From positions 1-64,000 of the forward strand of contig NZ_JACWUN010000009.1 in assembly GCF_014773365.1 (NCBI RefSeq): 64,000 nucleotides of DNA, read 5' to 3'. This DNA comes from Pelovirga terrestris (GTDB taxonomy: Bacteria; Desulfobacterota; Desulfuromonadia; Desulfuromonadales; Geopsychrobacteraceae). The position numbers and the translations under genes are program-made. Under the pieces are notes generated by a model, which worked only from the letters and a program-made list of their open reading frames with translations, did not search any database and was not told the DNA's origin. Within the stretch, counting starts at the first letter, position 1. Each line of letters starts with the position of its first letter. Of the stretch, positions 1 to 12,631 are shown piece after piece.

Positions 1-2842
<2,842 letters not shown>

Positions 2843-2884
2843 TAACTGATAAAAAAAACTTCTGCAGGAAGTTTGGAGGAATAG

Positions 2885-5407
2885 ATGATTTCGGAACAGA
2901 ATAAAATATCGGTAAATATCGTCGACGAGATGCGTAAATCCTACATGGATTACGCTATGAGCGTCATTGTCGGCCGGGCCCTGCCGGATGTTCGTGATGG
3001 GCTTAAGCCGGTTCATCGCCGCATTCTTTTTGCTATGCACGATCTTGGCAATGAACATAACAAACCTTACAAAAAATCAGCAAGGGTCGTTGGTGATGTC
3101 ATCGGTAAATATCACCCCCATGGTGACAGCGCGGTCTACGACTCGATTGTCAGGATGGCTCAGCATTTTTCCATGCGTCACCCGCTGGTAGATGGTCAGG
3201 GAAACTTCGGTTCGGTTGATGGGGATTCTCCGGCGGCCATGCGTTATACCGAAATTCGTATGGATAAAATGGCCCAGGAACTGCTGGCCGATATCGACAA
3301 AGAGACCGTTGATTTTGGTCCTAATTATGACGAATCCCTGGTGGAACCTCTGGTGTTACCCTGTAAATTTCCCAATTTGCTGGTCAACGGATCAGAGGGG
3401 ATAGCGGTGGGAATGGCAACCAAGATCCCACCGCACAATCTCGGTGAGGTGATCGACGGCCTGATTGCGATCATTGATGATCCGCGTTTAGGCGTAGAAG
3501 AGTTGATGGATACCATTCATGGTCCGGATTTTCCCACGGCTGGATTTATTAATGGCAAAGAGGGCATCCGCGAGGCGTACAAGACTGGTCGCGGCATTGT
3601 TCAAATGCGCTCACGGGCCATGGTAGAAGTTGATCGACGCAGTGGGCGCGAAGCCATTGTGGTGACGGAAATTCCCTACCAGGTCAATAAGGCGCGGCTG
3701 ATAGAAAAAATCGCAGAGTTGGTGAAAAACAAGAAAATTGAGGGCATCTCTGATCTGCGGGATGAGTCCGACCGGGATGGCATGCGGATTGTCATCGAGT
3801 TGAAAAAAGACATGGTTGCCGGGGTTGTGCTCAACCAGTTGTATAAGATGACGGCGATGCAGTCTTCTTTTGGCATCATTATGCTGGCGATCGTAAAAGG
3901 GCAACCCAAAATTTTGACGTTACGCGAAGTTCTCGATAATTTTATCGATCATCGCCGTGAAATTGTTACCCGACGCTGTATTTTTGAGCTGAAAAAAGCG
4001 GAGGCCCGTGCGCATATTTTGCAGGGGTTGAAAATCGCCCTTGATCATCTTGATGAAGTGATTAATCTCATCAAAACCAGTGCCAACTCGCCGGAAGCCA
4101 AAGCCCGCTTAATGGAGCGTTTCGCTTTTACTGATATCCAGGCCCAAGCGATTCTGGATATGCGCCTGCATCGCTTAACCGGCCTCGAAAGGGAAAAGAT
4201 TCTTGAAGAACTGGCACAGGTTCTGGCACAGATTGAGCGGCTTAAAGAGATCCTCGCCAGTGAGGTTGAAATTCTTGCCATTATCAAGCAGGAATTGATT
4301 GACGTTAAAGAAAAGTTTGCCAACCCCAGACGCACCGAAATCATTGATCGTACCGCTGACCTGACCTTGGAGGATATGATTGTTGAAGAGGATATGGTGG
4401 TAACCGTGACCCACAGTGGTTATATCAAGCGCAATGCGGTTTCTCTCTATCGGGCGCAACGACGCGGCGGCAAGGGTCGCAGTGGCATGCGCACCAAGGA
4501 TGAAGATTTTGTTGAAAATCTTTTTATTGCCTCAACCCATTCCTACATCCTGATCTTTACCAATCTGGGTAAACTGTACTGGCTGAAGGTGCATGAAGTG
4601 CCACAGGGGGGGATGGCTTCGCGTGGTAAAGCGATTGTCAATCTGCTCGATCTAGCGCCGGATGAAAAGGTGACAACGATTCTGCCGGTGAAAAAGTTTG
4701 AGGAAGGGCGCTACATCGTTACGGCCACTGCCCGCGGTATCATCAAGAAAACCGATCTGATGGCTTATTCAAACCCTCGCAGTGGCGGTATTATCGCCCT
4801 GACGATTGACGAGGGGGATAGCCTGATTGAAGCACGTCTGACTGACGGCAACCGTGACCTTCTGCTGGCCAGCAGTAACGGCAAGTCGATTCGCTTTCCG
4901 GAAACCAATATCCGCTCCATGGGACGGACAGCACGCGGGGTGCGCGGAATTACCCTTGATCCCGATGATGAAGTTGTCGGTCTGCAATCGGTAACTGACA
5001 GCACCGCCATGGCGCTGGTAACAATAACTGAGCATGGCTATGGCAAGCGTACCGATATCGCCGAATATCGCGTCCAGAGTCGTGGTGGCAAAGGGATTAT
5101 TACCATCAAAACCAGTCAGCGCAATGGCCGGGTTGTAGCCATCAGGATGGTCGACGAAGATTCCGATCTGATGTTCATTACCAACCGTGGCAAAATGTTG
5201 CGGACCAAGGTGCGTAATATCCGCGCCATAGGACGCAACACCCAAGGGGTACGGATGATGGTTCTTGAAGCGGATGAATTCATCGTTTCTGTAGCCATGC
5301 TGGCGGAAAAGGATTCAGTTGATGAGTCTGGAGAGATTGAAGAAACAATTGAAGCAGGACTTGAAACAGAACCAGAAGCCCCAGCAGGCGACGAAGAACA
5401 GGAGTAG
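2885..5407 (+). CDS. gyrA: DNA gyrase subunit A
   Basis: DNA breakage-reunion subunit of gyrase. The N-terminus has [16 protein letters not shown], the catalytic tyrosine Y121 in [10 protein letters not shown], and the quinolone-resistance region [10 protein letters not shown], with S82 and D86 at the positions usually linked to drug resistance (both wild-type-like). The C-terminal beta-pinwheel carries a GyrA box QRRGGKG from residue 525 and repeated GG-rich blades, which marks GyrA rather than ParC. The start has a clear GGAGGA ribosome site. The protein ends in an acidic tail of mainly Glu, Asp and Ala. The bases for that tail also encode the basic N-terminus of the next gene in another frame, an overlap of about 86 bases. 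Confidence 0.98.
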   Translation: MISEQNKISVNIVDEMRKSYMDYAMSVIVGRALPDVRDGLKPVHRRILFAMHDLGNEHNKPYKKSARVVGDVIGKYHPHGDSAVYDSIVRMAQHFSMRHPLVDGQGNFGSVDGDSPAAMRYTEIRMDKMAQELLADIDKETVDFGPNYDESLVEPLVLPCKFPNLLVNGSEGIAVGMATKIPPHNLGEVIDGLIAIIDDPRLGVEELMDTIHGPDFPTAGFINGKEGIREAYKTGRGIVQMRSRAMVEVDRRSGREAIVVTEIPYQVNKARLIEKIAELVKNKKIEGISDLRDESDRDGMRIVIELKKDMVAGVVLNQLYKMTAMQSSFGIIMLAIVKGQPKILTLREVLDNFIDHRREIVTRRCIFELKKAEARAHILQGLKIALDHLDEVINLIKTSANSPEAKARLMERFAFTDIQAQAILDMRLHRLTGLEREKILEELAQVLAQIERLKEILASEVEILAIIKQELIDVKEKFANPRRTEIIDRTADLTLEDMIVEEDMVVTVTHSGYIKRNAVSLYRAQRRGGKGRSGMRTKDEDFVENLFIASTHSYILIFTNLGKLYWLKVHEVPQGGMASRGKAIVNLLDLAPDEKVTTILPVKKFEEGRYIVTATARGIIKKTDLMAYSNPRSGGIIALTIDEGDSLIEARLTDGNRDLLLASSNGKSIRFPETNIRSMGRTARGVRGITLDPDDEVVGLQSVTDSTAMALVTITEHGYGKRTDIAEYRVQSRGGKGIITIKTSQRNGRVVAIRMVDEDSDLMFITNRGKMLRTKVRNIRAIGRNTQGVRMMVLEADEFIVSVAMLAEKDSVDESGEIEETIEAGLETEPEAPAGDEEQE

Positions 5408-6218
5408 CCTGCTAAAATATGGAATCGTCATTCTGGTTTTGCTAGCGATGGTAGTTTTTGGTTACCCCAAGTGGCAAGAATACCGCTCTGCTGAGCCACA
5501 ACGTTTTTTAACCCAGGCGATAAAGCTGGAGAGTCTGGGGCGTACCTCCGAAGCCCTGGACAGCTATCAACAGATTATTGCTCGTTTTCCCAAAGAACTT
5601 GCAGCTTCTGAGGCTCTTTATCGGGTGGCGCGACTTTGGCACTTTGATCTGCAGGATCCACAGCAGGCGCTGCTTACATACCTCCAGTTGGAGCGTGATT
5701 ATCCGGACAACAATTACATTCAGCAGGTAGGTGAAGCTGCCGCGCGGATTGTAAAAATTGATCTGGGTGATGATATCCAGGCCATTGGCTATTACCAGCG
5801 CCTGCTTGACAGTGATCAGGGTCAATCCGATCAATATCTGTATGAGATTGCTGACAGCTACTTTCGTCTGCAAAACTATCCCCAGTCCCGGATTGAGTTG
5901 GAGAACCTGTTGTCAGCTTATCCGGATAGCCCCTTGATCCCTGAGGTTCTGCATCGCAAAGCCACAATTCTGATACTTGAAAACCGCACTGAAGAAGCGA
6001 ATCAGGATTGGCAGCAGCTGGTTGATGATTATCCAGATAGCAGATATGCTGCTCGGGCTCGCTTTAATATGGCTGTCCTGCTGGAAGAGAGGGGTGAGTT
6101 GGAGTTGGCTCTGGAAATATACCGCAACCTGGAGGATTATCCACAGCCACTGCTGCTGGAACAGAAAATCAATCATTTAACCAGGCGCATCCACAACAGA
6201 AACGAGGGGTTGGAATGA
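5322..6218 (+). CDS. Membrane-anchored tetratricopeptide repeat protein
   Basis: About 298 residues: a basic, Gln/Lys-rich N-terminus, one transmembrane helix (about residues 33-50, [16 protein letters not shown]), then a periplasmic-type region of TPR units (repeated pairs such as [14 protein letters not shown] and [18 protein letters not shown]). The layout resembles YfgM- or YbgF/CpoB-like scaffold proteins, but the exact role is unknown. The same position between gyrA and gpsA is occupied by a TPR gene in Geobacter-type genomes (from memory). I chose ATG 5322; a TTG directly before it (5319) is equally possible. Both lie inside the 3' end of gyrA, and later starts would remove the membrane helix. 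The stop overlaps the gpsA start (ATGA). Confidence 0.85.
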   Translation: MSLERLKKQLKQDLKQNQKPQQATKNRSSLLKYGIVILVLLAMVVFGYPKWQEYRSAEPQRFLTQAIKLESLGRTSEALDSYQQIIARFPKELAASEALYRVARLWHFDLQDPQQALLTYLQLERDYPDNNYIQQVGEAAARIVKIDLGDDIQAIGYYQRLLDSDQGQSDQYLYEIADSYFRLQNYPQSRIELENLLSAYPDSPLIPEVLHRKATILILENRTEEANQDWQQLVDDYPDSRYAARARFNMAVLLEERGELELALEIYRNLEDYPQPLLLEQKINHLTRRIHNRNEGLE

Positions 6219-7222
6219 ATACCAGAATAGCGGTCGTTGGTGCAGGTAGCTGGGGAACAACACTTGCCAATCTGCTGGCACAAAAGGATCTGGCTGTTAC
6301 CCTGTGGTGTTTTGAAAAAGACCTGGCACAGCGGATGCGCACAAGCAGGATTAATGATCTTTACCTTCCGGGTATTCCCCTTGCAACAAACCTGCAGATA
6401 ACAGATGACCTTGTGGCTGCGGTGGCGGATGCTGCTTTTGTCGTCTACGTAACGCCTTCACAGGTGACCCGCCAGGTGCTACGCCAGTCGCTGCCGGCTC
6501 TGCTGTCAGATGCGGTTATTGTTTCCGCTTCGAAGGGTATAGAGAATGACAGTTTGCAGTTGCTCTCCCAGGTATTTGACAATGAGCTTCCCCCAGGATT
6601 GAAGCGTCGGGTGGTTTTTCTTTCCGGGCCGTCCTTTGCTCGTGAAGTCAGTCAGCACATGCCGACCGCGGTGGTTGCCGCCGGTTACGAACCTGCAATG
6701 GCTGAGGCGGTGCAATTGCTCTTCAGTACGCCGGTTTTTCGGGTCTATACCCACGATGATATTGTCGGGGTTGAGCTGGGAGGTGCGATGAAAAACGTCA
6801 TTGCTCTGGCGGCCGGGGTCGCCGACGGTTTGGGCTTTGGCTATAATACGCGCGCCGCGCTGATTACTCGTGGCCTGGCAGAGATGACACGGATGGGGGT
6901 CAAGCTTGGCGCGGATCGGGAAACCTTTGCCGGTCTGGCCGGTATGGGGGATCTGGTTCTGACCTGTACCGGCGATTTATCGCGCAATCGCAGCGTTGGT
7001 ATGGAACTCGGCAAGGGGCGTCCCCTCGAGGAAATCCTGGCAGGCATGAACATGGTCGCAGAGGGGGTTAAAACCACCCTGTCGGCCTACCAGTTGGCAC
7101 AAAAACTGGGAGTGGATGTTCCTATCATCGAACAAACCTATCATATTCTGTATCAGAACAAGGATCCGCGTCAGGCGGTAACCGATCTGATGATGCGCGA
7201 TCTTAAAGCGGAAAAATTATAA
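6215..7222 (+). CDS. gpsA: Glycerol-3-phosphate dehydrogenase [NAD(P)+]
   Basis: Cytosolic enzyme reducing dihydroxyacetone phosphate to sn-glycerol-3-phosphate for phospholipid synthesis. The N-terminal Rossmann motif GAGSWGTTLA (residues 8-17), the segment LSGPSFAREV and the catalytic-lysine region LGGAMKNVIALAAGVADGLG are all present, as is the C-terminal GLGDL-type segment (GLAGMGDLVLTCTGDLSRN). The length of 335 residues is normal. The four-base overlap with the TPR gene suggests translational coupling. PlsY, which uses the product of this enzyme, lies 15 kb away at 22.1 kb, not in the same operon. Confidence 0.97.
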   Translation: MNTRIAVVGAGSWGTTLANLLAQKDLAVTLWCFEKDLAQRMRTSRINDLYLPGIPLATNLQITDDLVAAVADAAFVVYVTPSQVTRQVLRQSLPALLSDAVIVSASKGIENDSLQLLSQVFDNELPPGLKRRVVFLSGPSFAREVSQHMPTAVVAAGYEPAMAEAVQLLFSTPVFRVYTHDDIVGVELGGAMKNVIALAAGVADGLGFGYNTRAALITRGLAEMTRMGVKLGADRETFAGLAGMGDLVLTCTGDLSRNRSVGMELGKGRPLEEILAGMNMVAEGVKTTLSAYQLAQKLGVDVPIIEQTYHILYQNKDPRQAVTDLMMRDLKAEKL

Positions 7223-7255
7223 GCTTATCCGCGACCGACACAAAAAGGAGTAACG

Positions 7256-7825
7256 ATGAGGATTCTGATAATTTTACTGTTGCTGATCTGGTGGGGGACG
7301 GGAACCCTGATAGCCGCTACCCTGGTGGAGATGAAAACCAGTCATGGAACGATTCAGGTTGAACTTTACCCGGAAAAAGCCCCTGTAACAGTAGAAAACT
7401 TTCTTGCTTACGTTGATCGGGGATTTTACGATGGAACAATTTTTCACCGCATTATCAGCGGTTTTATGATTCAGGGTGGTGGCTTTGACAAAAATGATCG
7501 CAGAAAAGAAACTGCTGCTCCGATTGTTAACGAAGCTGATAATGGTCTGAAAAACCACACCGGCAGTCTGGCGATGGCCCGCACCAACCAGGTCAATAGT
7601 GCCACCAGCCAGTTTTTTATCAATCTGACCGATAACGATTTTCTTAACCATCGCGGAAGATCTCCCAATGCTTTTGGCTACGCGGTTTTTGGCCAGGTCA
7701 TAGGTGGGATGGAGGTGGTAGAAACAATTGCCAGACAAAGGACATACAAGCGTAACAACCTCTTCCAGGATTATCCTGAACAGCAGATAGTTATTGAAAG
7801 TATTCGCAGAATTGATACATTGTAG
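7256..7825 (+). CDS. ppiA: Periplasmic cyclophilin-type peptidyl-prolyl isomerase
   Basis: Cyclophilin (peptidyl-prolyl cis-trans isomerase) with a signal peptide: a hydrophobic run of about 18 residues ending GTLIAATL, then the compact bacterial cyclophilin domain. Signature elements are the active-site [14 protein letters not shown], the substrate-binding [21 protein letters not shown] and a final [11 protein letters not shown]. The 189-residue length and the export signal match E. coli PpiA rather than cytosolic PpiB. A Shine-Dalgarno AAGGAG lies eight bases before ATG. It follows gpsA by 33 bases on the same strand, so it is probably the end of the gyrase-gpsA transcript. The role is folding of exported proteins; clients cannot be inferred. 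Confidence 0.9.
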   Translation: MRILIILLLLIWWGTGTLIAATLVEMKTSHGTIQVELYPEKAPVTVENFLAYVDRGFYDGTIFHRIISGFMIQGGGFDKNDRRKETAAPIVNEADNGLKNHTGSLAMARTNQVNSATSQFFINLTDNDFLNHRGRSPNAFGYAVFGQVIGGMEVVETIARQRTYKRNNLFQDYPEQQIVIESIRRIDTL

Positions 7826-7890
7826 CATCGTCGGCTATTTTTTTTAGACCTCGTCCGGCCGATATCGGTGACCCAGAGAAAGGTGGATAA

Positions 7891-8634
7891 ATGGCACGAT
7901 TCCGGGTCATGAGCTACGATCTGAACCATCAACGCAGTCGGTCGGGCGAATTGTGTGCGCAACTCTGTGGCCAGATGATACGGCAGCAGGGAGTTGACCT
8001 GGTACTGCTGCAACGGGTGGGATCGCCACAGGGTGAAACGTCCCTGCAGCGCCTGGCTGAGCGGGTTGGGTTAGCGGCTTATGGATCCGATAGTGAAGGC
8101 AGTTGCGCTTATTTATCACGTTATCCCCTGCACAATCTGCAAACCACACCTCTAGGCCATGACGACGTTTGTGTCCGGGCCGACTTTGATACCGCCTCTG
8201 AGCGCGTCCATCTGCTTAATCTGACCCTGAACTGGCACCCTAGCAAGCGTCTCAAGCAGGTGGCGAGGCTGCTTGGTGAAGAGCTGCTGGGCGGCCGCAG
8301 TTTCCCTTGTGCAACAATTATTGGTGGCGATTTCGGTCTTCCCCTGTGGGGTTGTGGACAAGTCGCATTTAATCCACAGATTGTGCGGGCAAAGCACCCA
8401 TTGTGGCGCGCAAATTATCCGGCAAAGTTCCCCCTCTGGGGGCGGGAACGCATCTATTTTCAAGGCCCCGTCACTGCCATAAGCGGCAGGATTATTACCA
8501 GCAAAGAGGCAAAAAGCACGTTAATTCAGCTGCCTCTGGTTGTTGATGTGGAAACCTGTGATACCCGCAAAGCCCTGCGCATCACAGAACAGGTCCGCCT
8601 CAACGCGAAACACCCCAAGCCTGTCTGTGGATAA
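7891..8634 (+). CDS. Endonuclease/exonuclease/phosphatase-fold protein with degraded active site
   Basis: 247 residues with the outline of the EEP (exonuclease III/DNase I-like) fold: an opening strand FRVMSYDLN, a VDLVLLQRVG strand, GSCAYLSRYPL, HLLNLTLNWHP, IIGGDFGLPLW and a final strand near LPLVVDVE. Each usual catalytic motif is changed. The first Asn of the NxN-type strand is Asp, the metal-binding Glu of LQE is Arg (LQR, residues 40-42), the GDFN motif is GDFG, and the SDHxP motif is not recognisable. It may be a non-catalytic relative or have another activity. The gene has a good ribosome site (AAAGGTGG) and clean coding structure, so it looks expressed. Related phospholipase-like EEP proteins exist, but I would not assign a reaction. 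Confidence 0.6.
   Translation: MARFRVMSYDLNHQRSRSGELCAQLCGQMIRQQGVDLVLLQRVGSPQGETSLQRLAERVGLAAYGSDSEGSCAYLSRYPLHNLQTTPLGHDDVCVRADFDTASERVHLLNLTLNWHPSKRLKQVARLLGEELLGGRSFPCATIIGGDFGLPLWGCGQVAFNPQIVRAKHPLWRANYPAKFPLWGRERIYFQGPVTAISGRIITSKEAKSTLIQLPLVVDVETCDTRKALRITEQVRLNAKHPKPVCG
8353..8361 (-). promoter_or_regulatory. DnaA-box-like 9-mer, one mismatch
   Basis: TGTGGACAA on the plus strand is the reverse complement of TTGTCCACA, one mismatch from the DnaA consensus TTATCCACA. It lies inside the EEP-like gene, and a near match (TTAATCCACA, one extra base) follows 7 bases later. On its own it is weak; it is listed because two more lie at 8626-8653. Confidence 0.25.
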
Positions 8635-8653
8635 GTTGATGAAATGTGGACAA
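8626..8653 (-). promoter_or_regulatory. Pair of DnaA-box-like sites upstream of nth
   Basis: TGTGGATAA (8626-8634) is a perfect complement of the DnaA box TTATCCACA and also forms the last codons and stop of the EEP-like gene. TGTGGACAA (8645-8653) follows 19 bases later in the same orientation with one mismatch. They sit 27 bases before the nth start and about 8 kb from recF/gyrB, so a DnaA-controlled promoter or a titration site is possible. There is no AT-rich unwinding region here, so I do not call an origin. Confidence 0.35.
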
Positions 8654-8679
8654 GTTGTTTTAGGTGAAAAAGACAGGGT

Positions 8680-9321
8680 ATGAAGAACCGCGAAAAGGCC
8701 TTGAGACTGCTTAAATCCCTTGAGTTGATTTACCCTGATGCCCATTGCGCATTGAACTATCGTTCAGCCTGGGAGCTTCTGGTTGCTACCATACTCTCGG
8801 CCCAGTGTACCGATGTGCGGGTCAATCAGGTGACGGTTGAGCTATTCAGGGCGTATCCTGATCCTGATCGTTTGGCGGTAGCATCACAAGAACATGTTGA
8901 AGCGCTGATTCGTTCTACCGGTTTTTTTCGAAACAAGGCCAAAAACCTGATCAGCTGTGCATCCCAGGTGCTTACGAGGCATCGGGGGGAGGTACCGCAG
9001 ACCCTGGAAGAGTTGGTAGCTCTGGACGGGGTTGGGCGTAAAACTGCCAATGTTGTTCTGGGTAATGCTTTTAACGTACCGGGCATGGTGGTCGATACCC
9101 ACGTTAAGCGCCTGGCGCGCCGTTTTGGCTGGACCCGTTCGGATCATCCCGATCAGATCGAAAAGGATCTGTGCCGTCTGTTGCCGCCTGCTGAATGGAC
9201 TCAGTGCGCTCATACCTTGATCTGGCATGGACGTGCCTGTTGCAAGGCTCCTGTTCCTTACTGCAGTCGCTGCGCAATTGTTGCCCTCTGCCCGCGTAAA
9301 GGGGTAGCGCGATCGCATTGA
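8680..9321 (+). CDS. nth: Endonuclease III (DNA glycosylase/AP lyase)
   Basis: Base-excision repair glycosylase removing oxidised pyrimidines and cutting at AP sites. The helix-hairpin-helix LDGVGRKTANVVLG carries the catalytic lysine K121, followed by the catalytic aspartate D139 in VVDTHVKR. The C-terminal [4Fe-4S] cluster ligands C188-x6-C195-x2-C198-x5-C204 match the family spacing exactly. The 213 residues are typical. The start follows an AGGTGA-like site, and a strong hairpin terminator follows. Two DnaA-box-like sites lie directly upstream. Confidence 0.97.
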   Translation: MKNREKALRLLKSLELIYPDAHCALNYRSAWELLVATILSAQCTDVRVNQVTVELFRAYPDPDRLAVASQEHVEALIRSTGFFRNKAKNLISCASQVLTRHRGEVPQTLEELVALDGVGRKTANVVLGNAFNVPGMVVDTHVKRLARRFGWTRSDHPDQIEKDLCRLLPPAEWTQCAHTLIWHGRACCKAPVPYCSRCAIVALCPRKGVARSH

Positions 9322-9344
9322 GCAATGGCTAAGCATGCTAAAGA

Positions 9345-9372
9345 AAAGCCCCGCAATGATTTGCGGGGCTTT
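9345..9372. terminator. Hairpin between nth and the cold-shock gene
   Basis: Perfect 12-bp stem AAAGCCCCGCAA with a TGAT loop and its complement ending in TTT. It lies 24 bases after the nth stop and before the end of the opposing csp gene. With A and T runs at both edges it could stop transcription from both sides. Confidence 0.8.
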
Positions 9373-9434
9373 CCGGTCTACCCTCAGAGGCGTTCATAAC
9401 TACACAGTGATAGCTGTAGAAAACAGTTAAAAAC

Positions 9435-9635
9435 TTAGATTTTTACGACGTTTGCTGATTGTGGGCCTTTTTCTCCCTGGATGACGTCAAAGCTGACACG
9501 ATCTCCCTCAGCCAGGGACTTGAAACCCTCCGACTGGATAGCAGAAAAATGGACGAAGACATCAGGACCGTTGTCCTGCTCGATAAATCCAAAACCTTTA
9601 GAATCGTTGAACCATTTTACAGTACCTTCTGCCAT
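9435..9635 (-). CDS. Cold-shock-domain protein (CspA family)
   Basis: 66-residue single cold-shock domain binding single-stranded RNA/DNA. RNP1-type KGFGFI and RNP2-type DVFVHFSAI are intact. The start is the ATG at 9635 ([10 protein letters not shown]), preceded by an AAGGAG site; the frame stays open for 20 codons further upstream, but that part is the leader. A promoter at 9721-9749 predicts an untranslated leader of about 78 bases, a feature often used for cold-dependent control in this family (inference). It faces nth across a shared terminator. Confidence 0.95.
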   Translation of the reverse strand: MAEGTVKWFNDSKGFGFIEQDNGPDVFVHFSAIQSEGFKSLAEGDRVSFDVIQGEKGPQSANVVKI

Positions 9636-9720
9636 GCTTTTACTCCTTATACATTTTGTCGAGGGTAACCGATTACTACAAATTGCTTCTAGCACAAGAA
9701 ACGGTGAAAAACAACGTTAT

Positions 9721-9749
9721 TTTACATCGAAAGCGGGGTTGACTGTCAA
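9721..9749 (-). promoter_or_regulatory. Sigma-70-type promoter of the csp gene
   Basis: On the minus strand there is a perfect -35 TTGACA (9744-9749), a 17-base spacer and a -10-like TGTAAA (9721-9726). The expected start is near 9713, giving a leader of about 78 bases before the cold-shock ATG. Confidence 0.6.
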
Positions 9750-9895
9750 TTTTTCTCGTTTTTACTGCTTAATGATGGTTATTCCAGGAAAATATAAATG
9801 GTTTGAGATAAATGTTATGGGGCGGAGTTGGCAAATTAACCAAACAGAGGGTAGACTGAAATAATCATCAACATAACACCACAAGGAGGTCGCCG

Positions 9896-12553
9896 ATGCT
9901 CGGCAATTCATTTGCAAGTGAAAAAAAACTGACGGTCAATGGTGTCGACTATCGCTATCATAGTCTGAAAGCTGCATCAGGTTCGGGACTAGGTGATCTT
10001 GATCGGCTCCCTTTCACGATCAAGATCCTGCTTGAAAACCTGCTGCGTAAAGAAGATGGTCAACTGGTTAAAGGTAGCGATATCGAAGCTGTTGCTAAAT
10101 GGGGTACGAGCACGGCACCGGCCGGCGAAATTGCCTTCAGCCCGGCGCGGGTGCTGATGCAGGACTTTACCGGTGTGCCGGCCATTGTCGATCTGGCGGC
10201 GATGCGCGATGCCGTGGCGAAGCTTGGCGGGAATCCGGCAGCAATCAATCCCCAGATTCCCGTCGATCTGGTCATTGATCACTCGGTCATGGTTGATCAT
10301 TTCGGCAGTTCCGATGCCTACAAGGCTAATGTCGATCGTGAAATGGAGCGCAATTTTGAGCGTTATGCGTTTTTGCGCTGGGGGCAGAAGGCATTCAACA
10401 ATTTCCGCGTGGTACCACCAGGTACCGGGATCTGTCATCAGGTCAATCTCGAGTATCTGGCCCAGGGCGTGTGGAGCGAACAAACAGACAGCGAGACCTG
10501 GGTTTATCCCGACACCCTGGTAGGTACCGACAGCCATACCACCATGATCAATGGTCTCGGCGTGCTGGGTTGGGGGGTCGGCGGCATTGAAGCCGAAGCG
10601 GCGATGCTGGGCCAACCCATCTCCATGCTGATCCCCGAGGTGGTGGGTTTTCGTCTGACCGGCAGTTTGCCCGAGGGGGTTACCGCCACCGATCTGGTCC
10701 TGACCGTGACCCAGATGCTGCGCCAGCACGGGGTGGTAGGCAAGTTTGTCGAATTCTTTGGCGCCGGTCTGGCGCAACTGCCTTTGGCGGATCGCGCCAC
10801 CATCGCTAATATGGCGCCGGAATATGGAGCAACCTGCGGATTCTTCCCCATTGACGAGATAACCCTCAATTACCTGGCGTTGACCGGACGCAGTGTGCAG
10901 ACCATCGATTTGGTCGAGGCTTACTGCAAGGAGCAGGGTCTATGGCGTAGCGATGATCAGGTGGAACCGGTTTATAGTGCTGTGCTCGAGCTTGATTTAG
11001 GCACGGTCAGACCCAGCCTGGCCGGTCCTAAACGTCCCCAGGATCGGGTTTTGCTTAATCAGATGCGGACGGCAACCGAGGCAGTGTTGCCGGAGAACAA
11101 CCGCGACCAGGCCGTTCCCATTCCTGACAGCAAGGAACAACTGCACCACGGTGACGTGGTGATAGCGGCGATTACCTCCTGTACCAACACCTCCAATCCG
11201 GCAGTGATGATGGCCGCCGGTCTGGTGGCTAAAAAGGCCGTTGAAAAGGGACTGAACACCAGGTCCTGGGTTAAAACTTCCCTGGCACCCGGCTCCAAGG
11301 TGGTTACCAGTTACCTGGCCAAAGCCGGCCTGCAGGACTATCTCGATCAGCTTGGGTTTAACGTGGTCGGTTATGGCTGTACCACCTGTATCGGTAATTC
11401 CGGACCCTTAAGTGGGCCGATCGCTGAAGCCATCGATGCCGGTGATTTGACCGTCTGTTCGGTGTTGTCCGGCAACCGTAACTTTGAAGGGCGCATCCAC
11501 GCCCAGACCAAAGCGAACTGGCTGGCATCACCACCTTTGGTGGTGGCTTTTGCCCTGGCCGGAACAACCCGCATTGACCTGGCGACCGAGCCGATCGGTA
11601 GCGATTCCGCGGGGCAACCGGTCTATCTCAAAGATATCTGGCCGAGTAACGCCGAGGTTGCCGAGATGGTGGCCCTGGTCAATGCGCAGATGTTCCTTAA
11701 GGAGTATGCCGCGGTTTTTGATGGCGATGAAAGCTGGCAGAACCTGCCGGTACCCGAAGGTTTGACCTATGCCTGGGATAAGGAATCAACCTATATCCGG
11801 CGCCCGATCTTTTTTGATTCCCTGGCAGTTGCACCTGGCTATCCGGGGATTAAAGACGCCAGACTGCTGGCTTTGCTCGGCGATACCATCACCACTGATC
11901 ATATTTCCCCGGCTGGAGCGATCAAGGCGAGTAGTCCGGCAGGCAGCTATCTGCGTGAGCACGGGGTAGAAGAAAAGGATTTCAATTCCTACGGATCGCG
12001 CCGCGGCAATCCCGAACTGATGGTTCGAGGTACCTTTGCCAATATCCGCCTGCGCAACCGCATGATTCCGGGTAGTGAGGGGGGCGTTACCAGACACTAC
12101 CCTTCCGGTGATGATCTGAGTATTTATGATGCATCGCAACGCTATATCGGTGACTCGGTCCCGCTGATCGTGGTGGCAGGCAAGGAGTACGGCACCGGCT
12201 CCAGTCGTGACTGGGCTGCTAAAGGGACTTTGATGCTTGGCATCAAAGCGATATTAACCCAAAGCTACGAGCGTATTCATCGTTCCAACCTGGTTGGTAT
12301 GGGAGTATTACCGCTTCAGTTCACCGGTAAAGACAGTGCTGAACGTTTGGGGTTGGACGGTAGTGAAACCTTCAATCTGCCTGCCGGTCCAGTCCTGCAG
12401 GCAAAGCAGAAATTGCCGCTTGAGATTGTCCGTGCCAACGGCCAGCGCCAGACTATCGAGGTGCTATGCCGGATCGACACCGATCAGGAGGTGGCTTTCT
12501 TTCAGAGTGGCGGTATTCTCAACCATGTGCTGTTGGAACTGATGAAAAAGTAG
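9896..12553 (+). CDS. acnA: Aconitate hydratase A
   Basis: TCA- and glyoxylate-cycle enzyme interconverting citrate and isocitrate in the cytosol. The 885-residue AcnA/IRP-type layout is complete, with [19 protein letters not shown], and [4Fe-4S] ligands C429 ([10 protein letters not shown]), C495 and C498 ([11 protein letters not shown]). The swivel domain has [13 protein letters not shown] and [16 protein letters not shown] very strong AAGGAGG site precedes ATG. It stands alone with its own terminator. It would supply isocitrate to the isocitrate lyase encoded 24 kb downstream. The ~200 bases upstream carry a small inverted repeat (TTGG, 8-base gap, CCAA, near 9830) that might be a control site, but this is weak. 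Confidence 0.97.
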   Translation: MLGNSFASEKKLTVNGVDYRYHSLKAASGSGLGDLDRLPFTIKILLENLLRKEDGQLVKGSDIEAVAKWGTSTAPAGEIAFSPARVLMQDFTGVPAIVDLAAMRDAVAKLGGNPAAINPQIPVDLVIDHSVMVDHFGSSDAYKANVDREMERNFERYAFLRWGQKAFNNFRVVPPGTGICHQVNLEYLAQGVWSEQTDSETWVYPDTLVGTDSHTTMINGLGVLGWGVGGIEAEAAMLGQPISMLIPEVVGFRLTGSLPEGVTATDLVLTVTQMLRQHGVVGKFVEFFGAGLAQLPLADRATIANMAPEYGATCGFFPIDEITLNYLALTGRSVQTIDLVEAYCKEQGLWRSDDQVEPVYSAVLELDLGTVRPSLAGPKRPQDRVLLNQMRTATEAVLPENNRDQAVPIPDSKEQLHHGDVVIAAITSCTNTSNPAVMMAAGLVAKKAVEKGLNTRSWVKTSLAPGSKVVTSYLAKAGLQDYLDQLGFNVVGYGCTTCIGNSGPLSGPIAEAIDAGDLTVCSVLSGNRNFEGRIHAQTKANWLASPPLVVAFALAGTTRIDLATEPIGSDSAGQPVYLKDIWPSNAEVAEMVALVNAQMFLKEYAAVFDGDESWQNLPVPEGLTYAWDKESTYIRRPIFFDSLAVAPGYPGIKDARLLALLGDTITTDHISPAGAIKASSPAGSYLREHGVEEKDFNSYGSRRGNPELMVRGTFANIRLRNRMIPGSEGGVTRHYPSGDDLSIYDASQRYIGDSVPLIVVAGKEYGTGSSRDWAAKGTLMLGIKAILTQSYERIHRSNLVGMGVLPLQFTGKDSAERLGLDGSETFNLPAGPVLQAKQKLPLEIVRANGQRQTIEVLCRIDTDQEVAFFQSGGILNHVLLELMKK

Positions 12554-12581
12554 CGACTTTCCAGGGCAGATCGATCATCAC

Positions 12582-12618
12582 AGCGCCGGTGGAGAAAGCC
12601 AGTTCTCCGGCGCTTTTT
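12582..12618 (+). terminator. Rho-independent terminator after acnA
   Basis: AGCGCCGG and CCGGCGCT form an 8-bp GC-rich stem followed by a T run. It lies 29 bases after the acnA stop and just before the end of the opposing trmO gene. Confidence 0.8.
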
Positions 12619-12631
12619 GCCGGCCAGGGAT

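Noticed and set aside
8353-8653. Replication origin
   Set aside because: Only one perfect DnaA box, inside and just after coding sequence, with no AT-rich unwinding region; recF/gyrB at the window edge suggest the origin lies upstream of base 1.
9989-10777. 262-residue open frame on the minus strand inside acnA
   Set aside because: Fully antisense to the well-conserved aconitase, His/Gln-rich composition typical of a shadow frame, no ribosome site.
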